Source: Streptomyces longispororuber (GTDB lineage Bacteria > Actinomycetota > Actinomycetes > Streptomycetales > Streptomycetaceae). From it: a DNA stretch of 57,001 bases. Each line of letters opens with the position of its first letter. Positions within the stretch are counted from its first letter, which is position 1. The notes beneath the pieces are model-generated. The model saw only the letters and a program-made list of their open reading frames with translations, was not told where the DNA came from and did no database searches. The stretch lies in the NCBI RefSeq assembly GCF_024448165.1, contig NZ_JAMOLN010000040.1, positions 1 through 57,001 on the forward strand, written 5' to 3'. Shown here one piece after another: positions 16,882 through 24,871 of the stretch. The position numbers and the translations under genes were made by a program.

Positions 16882-17702
16882 CGCACACCGTCCCCGGTGA
16901 GTTCCCGGCGGACCTGTTCCGCGAGGTGGAAGGCCATGTGGCGGCGCCACTGCGGCAGTCCGTGGATGTCGTCGAACCAGTCGCGGTCGCCGACGGCCGA
17001 CGCGATCGCCGCACGCAGTCCGTCCCGGTCGGGCGGCAGCGGGAACCAGAGGCGGAACGGCCGGGTGGTCGCGGCCGTGACGGTCACGGCCAGCGAACCG
17101 TCCGCCGGGTCCAGCGTCCCGATCACCAGGGCGCCGGAGCGCCCCAGACCGTAGAGCGACGCCTGCCGGAAGGCCGTCCGAGAGGCCAGGGAGCGGCCCG
17201 GGACGGTGACCGAGCGCAGCAGTTCGCCCGGCGCGAGATCCTTGCGGCCCGCGCCGGTGACGAAGTCCGTGACCTTCACGCGCCGCCGCGAGCCGTCCTG
17301 GGCCTGCAGGAGGCACGTGCCGTCGAGGGCCGCCGTGAGGGAGATCATCGGGCCCGCGGGCAGGGCGTTGCAGAGGTTCCCGCCGACGGTGGCCATGTTC
17401 CAGATCTTGAACGAGGCGAGGAAGGCCCGGCAGCACTGCTCGACGAGGGGCGCCGCGCTCGCCTCCCACGTCCGGGCGGTACGGGACAGCTGGGCGATGG
17501 TGCAGGTGGCCGCGATCTCCAGCGAACCGTCGTCATGACGGCGGACCGGCTCCCACTCCATCCGGCTCAGATCCACCAACCGCCTGATGTGCGGCTGCGG
17601 TTCGGAGAAGAGGTACGTCCCGCCGCCGAGCCAGGCGTCGCCGGGGCGCCAGGGCTCGTGCCGTCGTGCGTCCGTCACGTCGACCACCGTGTTCAGATCC
17701 AT
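16878..17702 (-). CDS. xanthine dehydrogenase-type FAD-binding subunit
   Basis: 274 residues of the CoxM/XdhA FAD-binding fold. FAD pyrophosphate loops are seen as WLGGGTYLFSEP near the N-terminus and ATVGGNLCNALPAG in the middle. It accepts electrons from the Fe-S domains and passes them to NAD+ or O2. Start ATG 17702 with a GGGG-rich ribosome-binding site; it is the first gene of a two-gene operon with the Fe-S/Mo subunit. It is divergent from the PucR regulator, which is the usual type of controller for purine catabolism. No XdhC-type maturation gene lies nearby. Confidence 0.88.
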   Translation of the reverse strand: MDLNTVVDVTDARRHEPWRPGDAWLGGGTYLFSEPQPHIRRLVDLSRMEWEPVRRHDDGSLEIAATCTIAQLSRTARTWEASAAPLVEQCCRAFLASFKIWNMATVGGNLCNALPAGPMISLTAALDGTCLLQAQDGSRRRVKVTDFVTGAGRKDLAPGELLRSVTVPGRSLASRTAFRQASLYGLGRSGALVIGTLDPADGSLAVTVTAATTRPFRLWFPLPPDRDGLRAAIASAVGDRDWFDDIHGLPQWRRHMAFHLAEQVRRELTGDGVR

Positions 17703-17930
17703 GTCCCCACCGCCGTAGGCCGTTGCTTGCCTCGCCAGTGAAGCCGCGTCCGAGGCCGAAAACGACTGGTGCGCAGCACGGAAATCCACCTCCTCAGCGA
17801 CGGTTGTTCGGTGAATCCACCAAGAGGCATTTCGCTCACGACACCTTGCATTTACCATGACCCGACCCGCATTCACCTTGTGGATGCGGTTGGCCGATGG
17901 CGAATCGGCAGTCGCACAAGGAGTCAGCAC
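17703..17930. promoter_or_regulatory. divergent xdh / pucR promoter region
   Basis: This 228-bp interval is less GC-rich than its surroundings. CACCTTG occurs twice on the + strand (17842-17848 and 17874-17880), 32 bp apart, about three helical turns, flanking TTTACCATGA. These are candidate half-sites for the PucR regulator. An AAGGAG site at 17918-17923 serves the pucR start. Confidence 0.45.
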
Positions 17931-19451
17931 ATGCACGTCGGAGACCTCCTCCGGATCGAAGACCTCGACCTCAGCCTCGTCTCGGGTGGCGAGAATCTGC
18001 TCGACCGGGCCATCAGCGGAGTGACCGCCACCGACCTGGAGGACCCCACCCGGTTCGTCCAGTCCGGCGACATCGTGCTGAGCGGCCTGGTGTGGTGGCA
18101 CGAGGCCGGTCACCGTGCTCGGACGGATCGCTTCGTCTCGGCTCTGACGGCAGCGGGAGCGGTGGCGCTGCTGGCCGGTGAGGAGACCCACGGGAGGGTC
18201 CCCGGCGAGGTCGCCGACGCGTGCCGCGAGCACGGCCTCGCGCTCCTGTCCGTACCCGCCCACACCGACTTCCGGGCCATCACCGAAGCCGTCTACCGGC
18301 ACCGGTGGGGCGATCTCAGCCGCCGGCCCGCCGACCACTTCGCGCTGCCCGAGACCGTGCGCCACGACCTCGGCCGCCTCCTCGACCGCGGCGCAGGCCC
18401 GGCGGAGCTGATCGAGTGCGCGCTCGCCCCGTTCGGTGCGCCGCCCGGCTACGTCCTCACCGGCAGCGGCCGCACGGTGGCCCGCACCTCGCCCGCCGCC
18501 GAGCTGCCTGCGGCCCGGGCCGCCGCCGCCCTCCGCACCCCGACGGCCGGCACCCTGCGCGTTCAGGTCGAGGCCACCCCGTACGACACCTGGTACCTCC
18601 ACGTGCCCCGGCCCGACGGGGTGCCGCCGCGGGCGCTGCACGAGACGGCCGAGGTCATCGCCCAGTTCCGGCAGCACCACGCGCGCGCGGACGCGGGCCG
18701 AAGGCGCTGCGCGCAGGAGCTCATCACGCTCGTCGACCGTGGCGGCGCCGACCCGGGATCACTGGCCGACGCCCTGGAGTCCTGCGGCCTCACCGCCGAC
18801 GGGCCCTGGCAGGTGATGGTCACCACCGGAGCCGGGCAGCCCACGGCCGATGCCGCCCGAGCGGCCCTGACCGAAGCGCTGAGCCACCTCCCGTCCCGCG
18901 CCTTCGCGGTGGGCGCGGGACGCCCCGGAGAGGCGATCGCCGTCGTGCGGCTCACCGCGGACGAGGCCACCGTGCCGCTCGACCAGCCCTGGTCACTGAT
19001 ATCGGCCGTCGTGCCCGGGGCTCCGCTGTCCGCGGGGGCCGGCGCTCCGGCCCTGGAGCCGGGGCAGCTGCACGCCGCGCTCGCCCAGGCCCGCTACGCC
19101 CGCGCGGCGGCCGACCGGCAGGCCCCGGCCGCCGGCCGCGTGGCCTCGGTCGAGGAACTCACCTCCCTGGACTCGCTCCTGTCCGGCGTCCCCGACGAGG
19201 TCCGGAGGATCTTCAGCGCAACGGTCCTCGGGCCGCTCGCCCACCAGGACACCGCCTCGCACCGGATGCTGCTGGAGACGCTGGAAGCGTTCCTCGCCCA
19301 CAACTGCTCCTGGGCACGGACCGCCGAGGCACTGCACCTGCACGTCAACACCGTCCACTACCGCATCGACCGCGTGCAGGCCGTCACCGGCCGCGACCTC
19401 ACCCGCCTCGACCACAAGCTCGACCTGCGCGCGGCCCTCCTGTGCCGCTGA
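17931..19451 (+). CDS. PucR-family regulator (purine catabolism type)
   Basis: 506 residues. The N-terminal domain is PucR-type (VGDLLRIEDLDLSLVSGGEN ... VTATDLEDPTRFVQSGDIVL). The middle is a variable GGDEF-like region, and the C-terminus is the PucR/CdaR HTH (LEAFLAHNCSWARTAEAL, then HLHVNTVHYRIDRV). ATG 17931 is preferred because AAGGAG precedes it and the conserved N-terminus begins there; the upstream open frame to 17769 covers the promoter. It likely activates the divergent xdh operon. Purine control is inferred from family and neighbour. Confidence 0.9.
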   Translation: MHVGDLLRIEDLDLSLVSGGENLLDRAISGVTATDLEDPTRFVQSGDIVLSGLVWWHEAGHRARTDRFVSALTAAGAVALLAGEETHGRVPGEVADACREHGLALLSVPAHTDFRAITEAVYRHRWGDLSRRPADHFALPETVRHDLGRLLDRGAGPAELIECALAPFGAPPGYVLTGSGRTVARTSPAAELPAARAAAALRTPTAGTLRVQVEATPYDTWYLHVPRPDGVPPRALHETAEVIAQFRQHHARADAGRRRCAQELITLVDRGGADPGSLADALESCGLTADGPWQVMVTTGAGQPTADAARAALTEALSHLPSRAFAVGAGRPGEAIAVVRLTADEATVPLDQPWSLISAVVPGAPLSAGAGAPALEPGQLHAALAQARYARAAADRQAPAAGRVASVEELTSLDSLLSGVPDEVRRIFSATVLGPLAHQDTASHRMLLETLEAFLAHNCSWARTAEALHLHVNTVHYRIDRVQAVTGRDLTRLDHKLDLRAALLCR

Positions 19452-19510
19452 CCCCGGTGGGAAAGAACTCCGCGGGCTCCGCGGGCGTCCCGTCGCGCAC
19501 TTCTCCGGCG

Positions 19511-19585
19511 CAACGGGTGCTCAACGCAACTCCTCCGTCAATACTGGCGATGAACCGACAGACAGCCAGACAGACACAGACGAGC
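19511..19585. promoter_or_regulatory. dhaKLM upstream region with spaced repeats
   Basis: CAACG occurs at 19511 and 19522 (11-bp spacing, the same helix face), and a GACA-rich simple repeat lies at about 19557-19581. Together they sit in the 177-bp gap before dhaK. They are candidate regulator sites only; no adjacent dha regulator is present. Confidence 0.3.
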
Positions 19586-19628
19586 GCCACCTGACGGGCC
19601 CTGCCCGTCGACGTCACCGGAGGTACCC

Positions 19629-20621
19629 GTGAAAATGCTCATCAACGTGGCCGAGACCGTCGTCACCGACGCCCTGCGCGGCATGGCCGCCGCCCATCCC
19701 GAGTTGACCGTCGACGTGGAGAACCGCGTGATCCTGCGCCGGGACGCGCCGGTTGCCGGGAAGGTGGCGCTGGTCTCCGGCGGCGGGTCGGGGCACGAGC
19801 CGCTGCACGGTGGGTTCGTGGGGCCCGGGATGCTGGCGGCCGCCTGCCCCGGTGAGGTGTTCACGTCGCCGGTGCCGGACCAGATGGTGCGGGCCGCCGC
19901 CGCGGTCGACAGCGGGGCCGGCGTGCTGTTCATCGTGAAGAACTACACCGGCGACGTGCTCAACTTCGACATGGCGGCCGAACTCGCCGAGGACGAGGGC
20001 ATCCAGGTCGCCAAGGTGCTGGTGAACGACGACGTCGCCGTGACCGACAGCCTCTACACCGCCGGGCGGCGCGGCACCGGAGCCACCCTCTTCGTCGAGA
20101 AGATCGCCGGCGCGGCCGCCGAGGAGGGCCAGTCGCTGGAGCGGGTCGAGGCGATCGCGCGGCAGGTCAATGAGAGTGCGCGGAGCTTCGGGGTCGCGCT
20201 CAGCGCATGCAGCACCCCCGCCAAGGGGTCGCCGACCTTCGATCTGCCGCCCGGCGAGCTGGAGTTGGGCATCGGCATCCACGGCGAGCCGGGCCGTGAG
20301 CGGCGCGCGATGATGACGTCGGGCGAGATCGCCGAGTTCGCCGTGAACGCCGTCCTGGAGGACCTGAACCCCACCGCCCCCGTGCTCGCGCTCGTCAACG
20401 GGATGGGTGCGACGCCGCTGCTGGAGCTGTACGGGTTCAACGCGGAGGTGCAGCGGGTGCTCGCCGAGCGGGGCGTGCCGGTGGCCCGCACACTGGTCGG
20501 CAACTACGTCACGTCGCTCGACATGGCGGGCGCGTCCGTCACGCTCTGCCAGGTCGACGAGGAGCTGCTGCGGCTGTGGGACGCGCCGGTGAGCACGGCG
20601 GGCCTGCGCTGGGGCATGTGA
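19629..20621 (+). CDS. dhaK: dihydroxyacetone kinase subunit DhaK
   Basis: 330 residues, the standard length. DhaK binds dihydroxyacetone covalently through a His hemiaminal; this is His218 in GIGIHGEPG. Active-site His56 in GGGSGHEPLH and Asp109 in NYTGDVLNF are also present. Start GTG 19629 has GGAGG 5 nt upstream; ATG 19635 is in frame but spaced 11 nt. It is first of dhaK-dhaL-dhaM, in which phosphate comes from PEP via EI, HPr, DhaM and DhaL-bound ADP. Confidence 0.96.
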   Translation: MKMLINVAETVVTDALRGMAAAHPELTVDVENRVILRRDAPVAGKVALVSGGGSGHEPLHGGFVGPGMLAAACPGEVFTSPVPDQMVRAAAAVDSGAGVLFIVKNYTGDVLNFDMAAELAEDEGIQVAKVLVNDDVAVTDSLYTAGRRGTGATLFVEKIAGAAAEEGQSLERVEAIARQVNESARSFGVALSACSTPAKGSPTFDLPPGELELGIGIHGEPGRERRAMMTSGEIAEFAVNAVLEDLNPTAPVLALVNGMGATPLLELYGFNAEVQRVLAERGVPVARTLVGNYVTSLDMAGASVTLCQVDEELLRLWDAPVSTAGLRWGM

Positions 20622-20667
20622 GCGGGGCCGACGGATCGTCAACGTACCTATCACGCAAGGAGATCAC

Positions 20668-21276
20668 GTGCTCGACGCCGACTTCTTCCGGCGCTGGATG
20701 ACTGCGACCGCCGTCGCGGTGGACGGTGCGGCCGCCCGGCTCACCGAACTCGACTCACCGATCGGCGACGCCGACCACGGCAGCAATCTGCAGCGCGGTT
20801 TCACCGCCGTGCGGACCGTCCTCGACAAGGAGGCGCCGGGCACTCCGGGGGCCGTACTGACCCTCGCAGGACGGCAGTTGATCTCCACGGTGGGTGGTGC
20901 ATCGGGGCCGTTGTACGGGACGTTGCTGCGGCGCACCGGGAAGGCGCTCGGGGACGCCGCCGAGGTGAGCGGGGCCGAGCTGGCGACCGCGCTGCGGGTC
21001 GGGGTGGACGCGGTGGCGGCCCTCGGCGGCGCCGCGCCCGGTGACAAGACGATGCTGGACGCGCTGGTGCCGGCCGTGGACGCGCTCGACGGCGGGGACT
21101 TCGCGGCGGCGAGCAGCGCGGCCGAGCACGGCGCGGAGGCGACGACGCCGCTGCAGGCCCGCAAGGGCCGGGCCAGTTATCTGGGCGAGCGCAGCATCGG
21201 GCACCAGGATCCCGGTGCCACGTCGTCGGCGCTGCTGTTCGCGGCGCTCGCCGAGACCGCGGAGGCGACGTCGTGA
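20668..21276 (+). CDS. dhaL: dihydroxyacetone kinase subunit DhaL
   Basis: 202 residues. The Mg-ADP binding Asp cluster is in LDSPIGDADHGSN (Asp29, Asp34 and Asp36), and TVGGASGPLYGTLLRR and the C-terminal ASYLGERSIGHQDPGA motif are canonical. GTG 20668 follows AAGGAGATCAC. DhaL holds ADP/ATP permanently and transfers phosphate from DhaM to DhaK-bound dihydroxyacetone. Its stop overlaps the dhaM start (GTGA), showing translational coupling. Confidence 0.96.
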   Translation: MLDADFFRRWMTATAVAVDGAAARLTELDSPIGDADHGSNLQRGFTAVRTVLDKEAPGTPGAVLTLAGRQLISTVGGASGPLYGTLLRRTGKALGDAAEVSGAELATALRVGVDAVAALGGAAPGDKTMLDALVPAVDALDGGDFAAASSAAEHGAEATTPLQARKGRASYLGERSIGHQDPGATSSALLFAALAETAEATS

Positions 21277-21686
21277 CCGCCCCCGACCAGCCCGTGGGCG
21301 TGGTCCTCGTATCGCACAGCCGGGAGGTCGCCGAGTCGGTGGCGCGCCTCGCGGCCGGTCTGGCCGGCGGCGGCGCCACCGCGCCGGTAGCTCCGGCGGG
21401 CGGCACCGAGGACGGCGGGCTCGGCACCAGCTCCGAGCTGATCTCGGCGGCCGCCGCGTCGGTGGACCGGGGCTCGGGCGTCGCCGTCCTCGTCGACCTC
21501 GGCAGCGCGGTCCTCACCGTGAAGGCGCTGCTGGCCGAGGGGGACGAACTGCCGGACGGCACCCGTCTCGTGGACGCCCCGTTCGTGGAGGGCGCGGTCG
21601 CCGCGGTCGTCTCCGCGTCGGCCGGTGCGGACCTGGACGCGGTCGTGGCGGCGGCGTCCGAGGCGTACGCGTACCGCAAGGAGTGA
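21273..21686 (+). CDS. dhaM: PTS-dependent dihydroxyacetone kinase phosphotransferase subunit DhaM (EIIA-type only)
   Basis: 137 residues forming one EIIA-Man-like domain. The phosphorylated His is His15 in VLVSHSREVAES; the GG/GT-rich loop with GTSSELI follows. Unlike the long E. coli DhaM it has no HPr or EI-like domains, so it must receive phosphate from free HPr and EI encoded outside the window. It overlaps dhaL by 4 nt and closes the operon. Confidence 0.95.
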   Translation: MTAPDQPVGVVLVSHSREVAESVARLAAGLAGGGATAPVAPAGGTEDGGLGTSSELISAAAASVDRGSGVAVLVDLGSAVLTVKALLAEGDELPDGTRLVDAPFVEGAVAAVVSASAGADLDAVVAAASEAYAYRKE

Positions 21687-21689
21687 GCG

Positions 21690-21840
21690 TGAGGGTCGGC
21701 AGCACGTCGAGGGACGCGAGGTGGGTGATCGTGTCCGGGTGGTCGAGGCCCGCCCTGATCGCGACGAGCGCGCCCCGGTCGTGGCCGGTGAGGGCAACCC
21801 GGTCGTGGCCGAGGGCGCGGGGCCGATGCGCTGCCTCCGT
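21690..21840 (-). pseudogene. alpha/beta-hydrolase fragment (haloacetate dehalogenase-like)
   Basis: The reverse strand encodes about 45 residues resembling the nucleophile-elbow region of epoxide hydrolase/haloacetate dehalogenase-type hydrolases: LGHDRVALTGHDRGALVAIR followed by GLDHPDTITHLASLDVLPT. The rest of the domain is missing on both sides: no cap domain, no catalytic His region. It starts right after dhaM. It is a gene relic left by deletion. Family recognition is by eye. Confidence 0.65.
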
Positions 21841-21857
21841 CACCCGGCGATCTGCTG

Positions 21858-22140
21858 ATGGAGGCGCGGCTGTGCCTGGCGGCGCTCGCCGCCGTCGACG
21901 CGGGCGACCGTGCGTCCGCCGAGCGGATTCATGCCGAACCGCTGGCCGCGGAGGGCGAGTTGGCCGGTGCGGGCAGCGGGCTGTGCGCGTTCGGGCCGGT
22001 CGCGCTGTACCTGGGCGACCTGGACCGGCTCCTTGGGCGGGAGGAGGCGGCCGCACCCCCTGGCGCCGGGCCCTCGGCCTGGCCCGACGGGCCGGCGCCC
22101 ACGCGTGGGCGGCGCAGGCACGGGCCCGTCCGGGCTGAAT
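21858..22140 (+). pseudogene. frameshifted C-terminal fragment of a large TPR/ATPase-type regulator
   Basis: From ATG 21858 the frame reads MEARLCLAALAAVDAGDRAS and later CAFGPVALYLGDLDRLLGRE, which resembles the TPR-like C-terminal repeats of SARP/LuxR-type ATPase regulators. Near 22050-22065 homology moves to another frame (RRALGLARRAGAHAWAAQAR) that ends at 22138. A frameshift plus missing N-terminus marks it as a remnant. Together with the hydrolase fragment it fills the otherwise gene-free 21687-22156. Assignment is by pattern and moderate. Confidence 0.5.
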
Positions 22141-22156
22141 CGGTACTGCGCGTACG

Positions 22157-22933
22157 TCAGTTGGCGCGGATGAGTTTGCGCGCGGCCGCTTCGCCGACGG
22201 AGACGGCGGAGCGGTGGCTCTCGATGGGGCGGGCGGAGGCGCCGGGGAAGAGGACGTACGTGACGCCGCCCCCCGCTCCGCCGCGCACCGGGTGCGGATC
22301 GATGCCGAGGGCGCGGGCCGCCGCGTGGGACGCCTCGCCGATGAGGTCGGTGGGCCCCGTGTCACCGACCACGGCGTACAGGACCCTCCCCCGGTACACG
22401 AGCGCGGCGACGGTGCCGCCGCGGATGCCGGAGCGCGCCGGGTTCCAGATGCGGCTCGCGCCGGGGACGACCACGTAGGGGAGCTTCTCGGAGCTCAACT
22501 GCCGCCCGTCGGACTGCTGGTAGGCGGTCGCGCCGAGGAACAGCGGGTCGGTGCGGCGGTTGCAGTACCGGCCGGGCCGCCCGTCGCAGTCGATGTCGAG
22601 GTCGGCCTTCCAGTGCACCACGCCCTTCTTGCCGCACACGGGGACGTTCGCGCGGGCGCCGTCGTCGCTGCGGTAGCGGCCGTGCGAGATCCGGCGGCAG
22701 CCGCGGACGGCCGCGAGCAGGTCGGCGGCCCGGACGCCGCCCTCGCGGGCACTCTGCACGGCGGGCCGGGCGATGGGTTCCTGAGGGTCCCTCAGGGGAG
22801 CGGCCGCGGCGGGCAGGGACGCCGGGACGAGGAGGGCGGCGCCGCACGCGGCGGCGAGCGTCATGAAGCGAGGGTGCACGGGCAGTGGCCTTCGGTCGGG
22901 GGACGTCGACGGTCGAGGACAGCGAATGGACAT
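22157..22933 (-). CDS. secreted glycoside hydrolase family 75-type chitosanase
   Basis: About 258 residues. After a basic N-terminus a signal peptide is seen (FMTLAAACGAALLVPASLPA, then AAAP). The mature part carries GH75-like features: DLDIDCDGRPG, a QQSDGRQLSSEKLPYVVVP stretch, and GDTGPTDLIGEASHAAARAL, where family enzymes have the catalytic Asp/Glu. It would hydrolyse beta-1,4 bonds in chitosan outside the cell. Start is uncertain: ATG 22933 with AGGTGGG just upstream, or GTG 22879 giving a shorter signal peptide. A DasR-box-like site lies in the interval to the divergent lipoprotein gene. Confidence 0.82.
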   Translation of the reverse strand: MSIRCPRPSTSPDRRPLPVHPRFMTLAAACGAALLVPASLPAAAAPLRDPQEPIARPAVQSAREGGVRAADLLAAVRGCRRISHGRYRSDDGARANVPVCGKKGVVHWKADLDIDCDGRPGRYCNRRTDPLFLGATAYQQSDGRQLSSEKLPYVVVPGASRIWNPARSGIRGGTVAALVYRGRVLYAVVGDTGPTDLIGEASHAAARALGIDPHPVRGGAGGGVTYVLFPGASARPIESHRSAVSVGEAAARKLIRAN

Positions 22934-23042
22934 ACCCACCTAATCTCGGACAGTCGACCGGAGGCGTCCACCGGTCGGGGGCCGGACGTGGGGCCGGTTC
23001 GCCCCGCACCCCCTCTTGATGAGGACCCGTCAGTCATGCCAT

Positions 23043-23058
23043 ACAGGTCTGTACCAAT
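23043..23058. promoter_or_regulatory. DasR-responsive-element-like palindrome
   Basis: ACAGGTCTGTACCAAT matches 12 of 16 positions of the known dre consensus ACTGGTCTAGACCAGT when compared by eye. It is 25 bp before the FnIII lipoprotein start and about 110 bp upstream of the divergent GH75 start. DasR is the GlcNAc-responsive GntR regulator of chitin-related genes in Streptomyces. Confidence 0.5.
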
Positions 23059-23082
23059 TCGGTTCGAGCGGAAGGCACCGCC

Positions 23083-24075
23083 GTGCGACGCGTCCCCCCA
23101 CGCACTCTGCTCCCCCACGCGGCCTGCGCCGCCGCGCTGCTGACGGTCGTGACCGGCTGCGGACTGCTGTCCGACGGCGACGACGCGAGCGGCCCCGCCC
23201 TCTCCGCCCCGCTCGGCGTCACCGCGCAGGCCGGCAGCGCCACGTCCGTGCACGTGATGTGGAACCGCCCGACCAACCCGACCGACATCACCGGCTACGA
23301 GGTGTACCAGGGCTCCGAGCGCGTCAGGGAACTCTCCGCGGACCAGCACATGGTGGACGTCACCGGTCTGCGCCCGAAGTCCCGCTACGTGTTCACCGTG
23401 CGGGCCCGCGGCAAGGACGACGCGCTCGGACCGGCCGGCCGCAAGGTCACCGTCACCACACCGGCCGCCGTCGCCGCCGACCGCTCCGCGCCGACCCGGC
23501 CGACCGCGCTGCGCGGCACCGTGGACGGCGGCCGGGCGGTGTCGCTGTCGTGGCGGCGGGCGACGGACGACAAGGGCGTCGTCTCGTACGACGTCTACCA
23601 GGGCACCACGAAGATCCACAGCGTCGGCGGGACGGAGACGCGGGCGCTGCTGACCGGGCTGCGTCCTGGCACCGCCTACGCGTTCCGGGTGCGGGCGCGG
23701 GACGCCGCCGACAACACCTCGCCGCCGAGCGACGCCGTCCGGCTGACCACCGGAGGGGGCAAGGACGAGGGGTCCGGCACCGCACCGGACGACTTCCGGG
23801 CCACCGCGCGCCGCGCCGACGGCGCCTACTACCTCGACCTGACGTGGACACCGCCGCGCACCGGCGGCGAGGTCCCCGCGTACCAGATGTACCTGGACGG
23901 GAAGCAGGCGACGACGGTGGCCTGGGGCGAGGGCGCCCCGCAGGACGCGGCGAAGTACAGCTTCTACGTCGGCGAGGAGGCGGGCGCCCGGTACCGGGTC
24001 AAGATCAGGGCCCAGCTCCCGGACGGGACGTGGGGCGCGTTCTCGCCGGAGCGGACGGTGGTCACGGGCGGGTAG
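23083..24075 (+). CDS. lipoprotein with three fibronectin type III domains
   Basis: 330 residues. A signal peptide ends in the lipobox VVTGC (Cys about residue 26), so it is predicted to be lipid-anchored. Three FnIII modules follow: residues about 42-126 (ITGYEVYQG ... RYVFTVRARG), about 135-223 (VVSYDVYQG ... AYAFRVRARDAADNTSPPSD) and a shorter, more divergent one about 235-328. No catalytic domain is present, so the protein may be a carbohydrate- or wall-associated binding protein. GTG 23083 has GGAAGG upstream. Divergent from the chitosanase; function unknown. Confidence 0.85.
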   Translation: MRRVPPRTLLPHAACAAALLTVVTGCGLLSDGDDASGPALSAPLGVTAQAGSATSVHVMWNRPTNPTDITGYEVYQGSERVRELSADQHMVDVTGLRPKSRYVFTVRARGKDDALGPAGRKVTVTTPAAVAADRSAPTRPTALRGTVDGGRAVSLSWRRATDDKGVVSYDVYQGTTKIHSVGGTETRALLTGLRPGTAYAFRVRARDAADNTSPPSDAVRLTTGGGKDEGSGTAPDDFRATARRADGAYYLDLTWTPPRTGGEVPAYQMYLDGKQATTVAWGEGAPQDAAKYSFYVGEEAGARYRVKIRAQLPDGTWGAFSPERTVVTGG

Positions 24076-24227
24076 GGCCGGACGGCGGAACGCGTCACCT
24101 GCCCGGCCCCGGCCCGCATGCGGGGCCGTCGGCACGCACGTTGAGTGAGCGTCAGGCAGCACGGGCTTTGCCTACTCGGGCGGGGCACGGGATGTACCGC
24201 CTCCCGTGCCGCCGGAGGGCAGACACC

Positions 24228-24731
24228 ATGCGTACCACGTTCATACTCGCTCGCTCGGGCCTCACCGTCGCCGCCGCGGCCGCGCTGCCGCTGACCGTCG
24301 GCGCGTCGTCGGCGCACGCCGACGGGATCACCGTCACCACCACCGGGTCCACGGTCGTCGCCTCGACGAGTTCGTGCTCCGGCGAGGCGAACGGCTCGCT
24401 CCTCTCCCCGGGGCAGGCCGACTTCGCGCAGGGCAAACAGCAGACGCTCGAATCGGGCCGGGCCACCTGGCTCGGCGTCAGTTCGGGCACGTACACCGTC
24501 GTCGTCGTGTGCGCGGGCGGCACCCCGTCCTTCACCCAGTCGGTGACCGTCTCCGCGGCCCCGACCATCTCGGCGACGTCCAGCCCGATCGGCGGCGTCC
24601 GGGGCGGTCTCGGCGGTGCCACCGAGGACTTCGGCCCGCTGACGCTCGCCGCGGGCGGCACGCTGGTGGCCGCCGCGGTGGTCGGCGGCGCCTGGTACCT
24701 GCGGCGCAGGGGGGCCGGTCAGCGCGTCTGA
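24228..24731 (+). CDS. secreted protein with C-terminal membrane anchor
   Basis: 167 residues. It has a signal peptide (MRTTFILARSGLTVAAAAAL ... SSAHADG) and a central beta-rich region with two Cys (STSSCSGEAN and VVVVCAGG), likely a disulfide. The C-terminus has one transmembrane helix (LTLAAGGTLVAAAVVGGAWY) and a basic tail RRRGAGQRV, so it should be anchored with its N-terminal domain outside. No sortase motif. ATG 24228 follows GGAGGG. A strong hairpin after the stop ends the transcript. I do not recognise a named family; it is a conserved-type actinomycete surface protein. Confidence 0.8.
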   Translation: MRTTFILARSGLTVAAAAALPLTVGASSAHADGITVTTTGSTVVASTSSCSGEANGSLLSPGQADFAQGKQQTLESGRATWLGVSSGTYTVVVVCAGGTPSFTQSVTVSAAPTISATSSPIGGVRGGLGGATEDFGPLTLAAGGTLVAAAVVGGAWYLRRRGAGQRV

Positions 24732-24740
24732 CTCCCCCGC

Positions 24741-24781
24741 CACGAACGCCGCCGTCCGGACCCCGGGCGGCGGCGTTCGTG
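24741..24781. terminator. strong intrinsic-type terminator hairpin
   Basis: CACGAACGCCGCCG pairs with CGGCGGCGTTCGTG (14 bp), extended inwards by a T/G wobble and CCGG/CCGG around ACC. It lies 10 bp after the surface-protein stop. Confidence 0.85.
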
Positions 24782-24871
24782 CGTGGAGGCCCTCTTGTCG
24801 GCGCGGCGCGCCTCGGCTTTGATCGTGGACCGGGAACTGACTGATCGTCCGCGAACGACCTTGGGGGCAGC

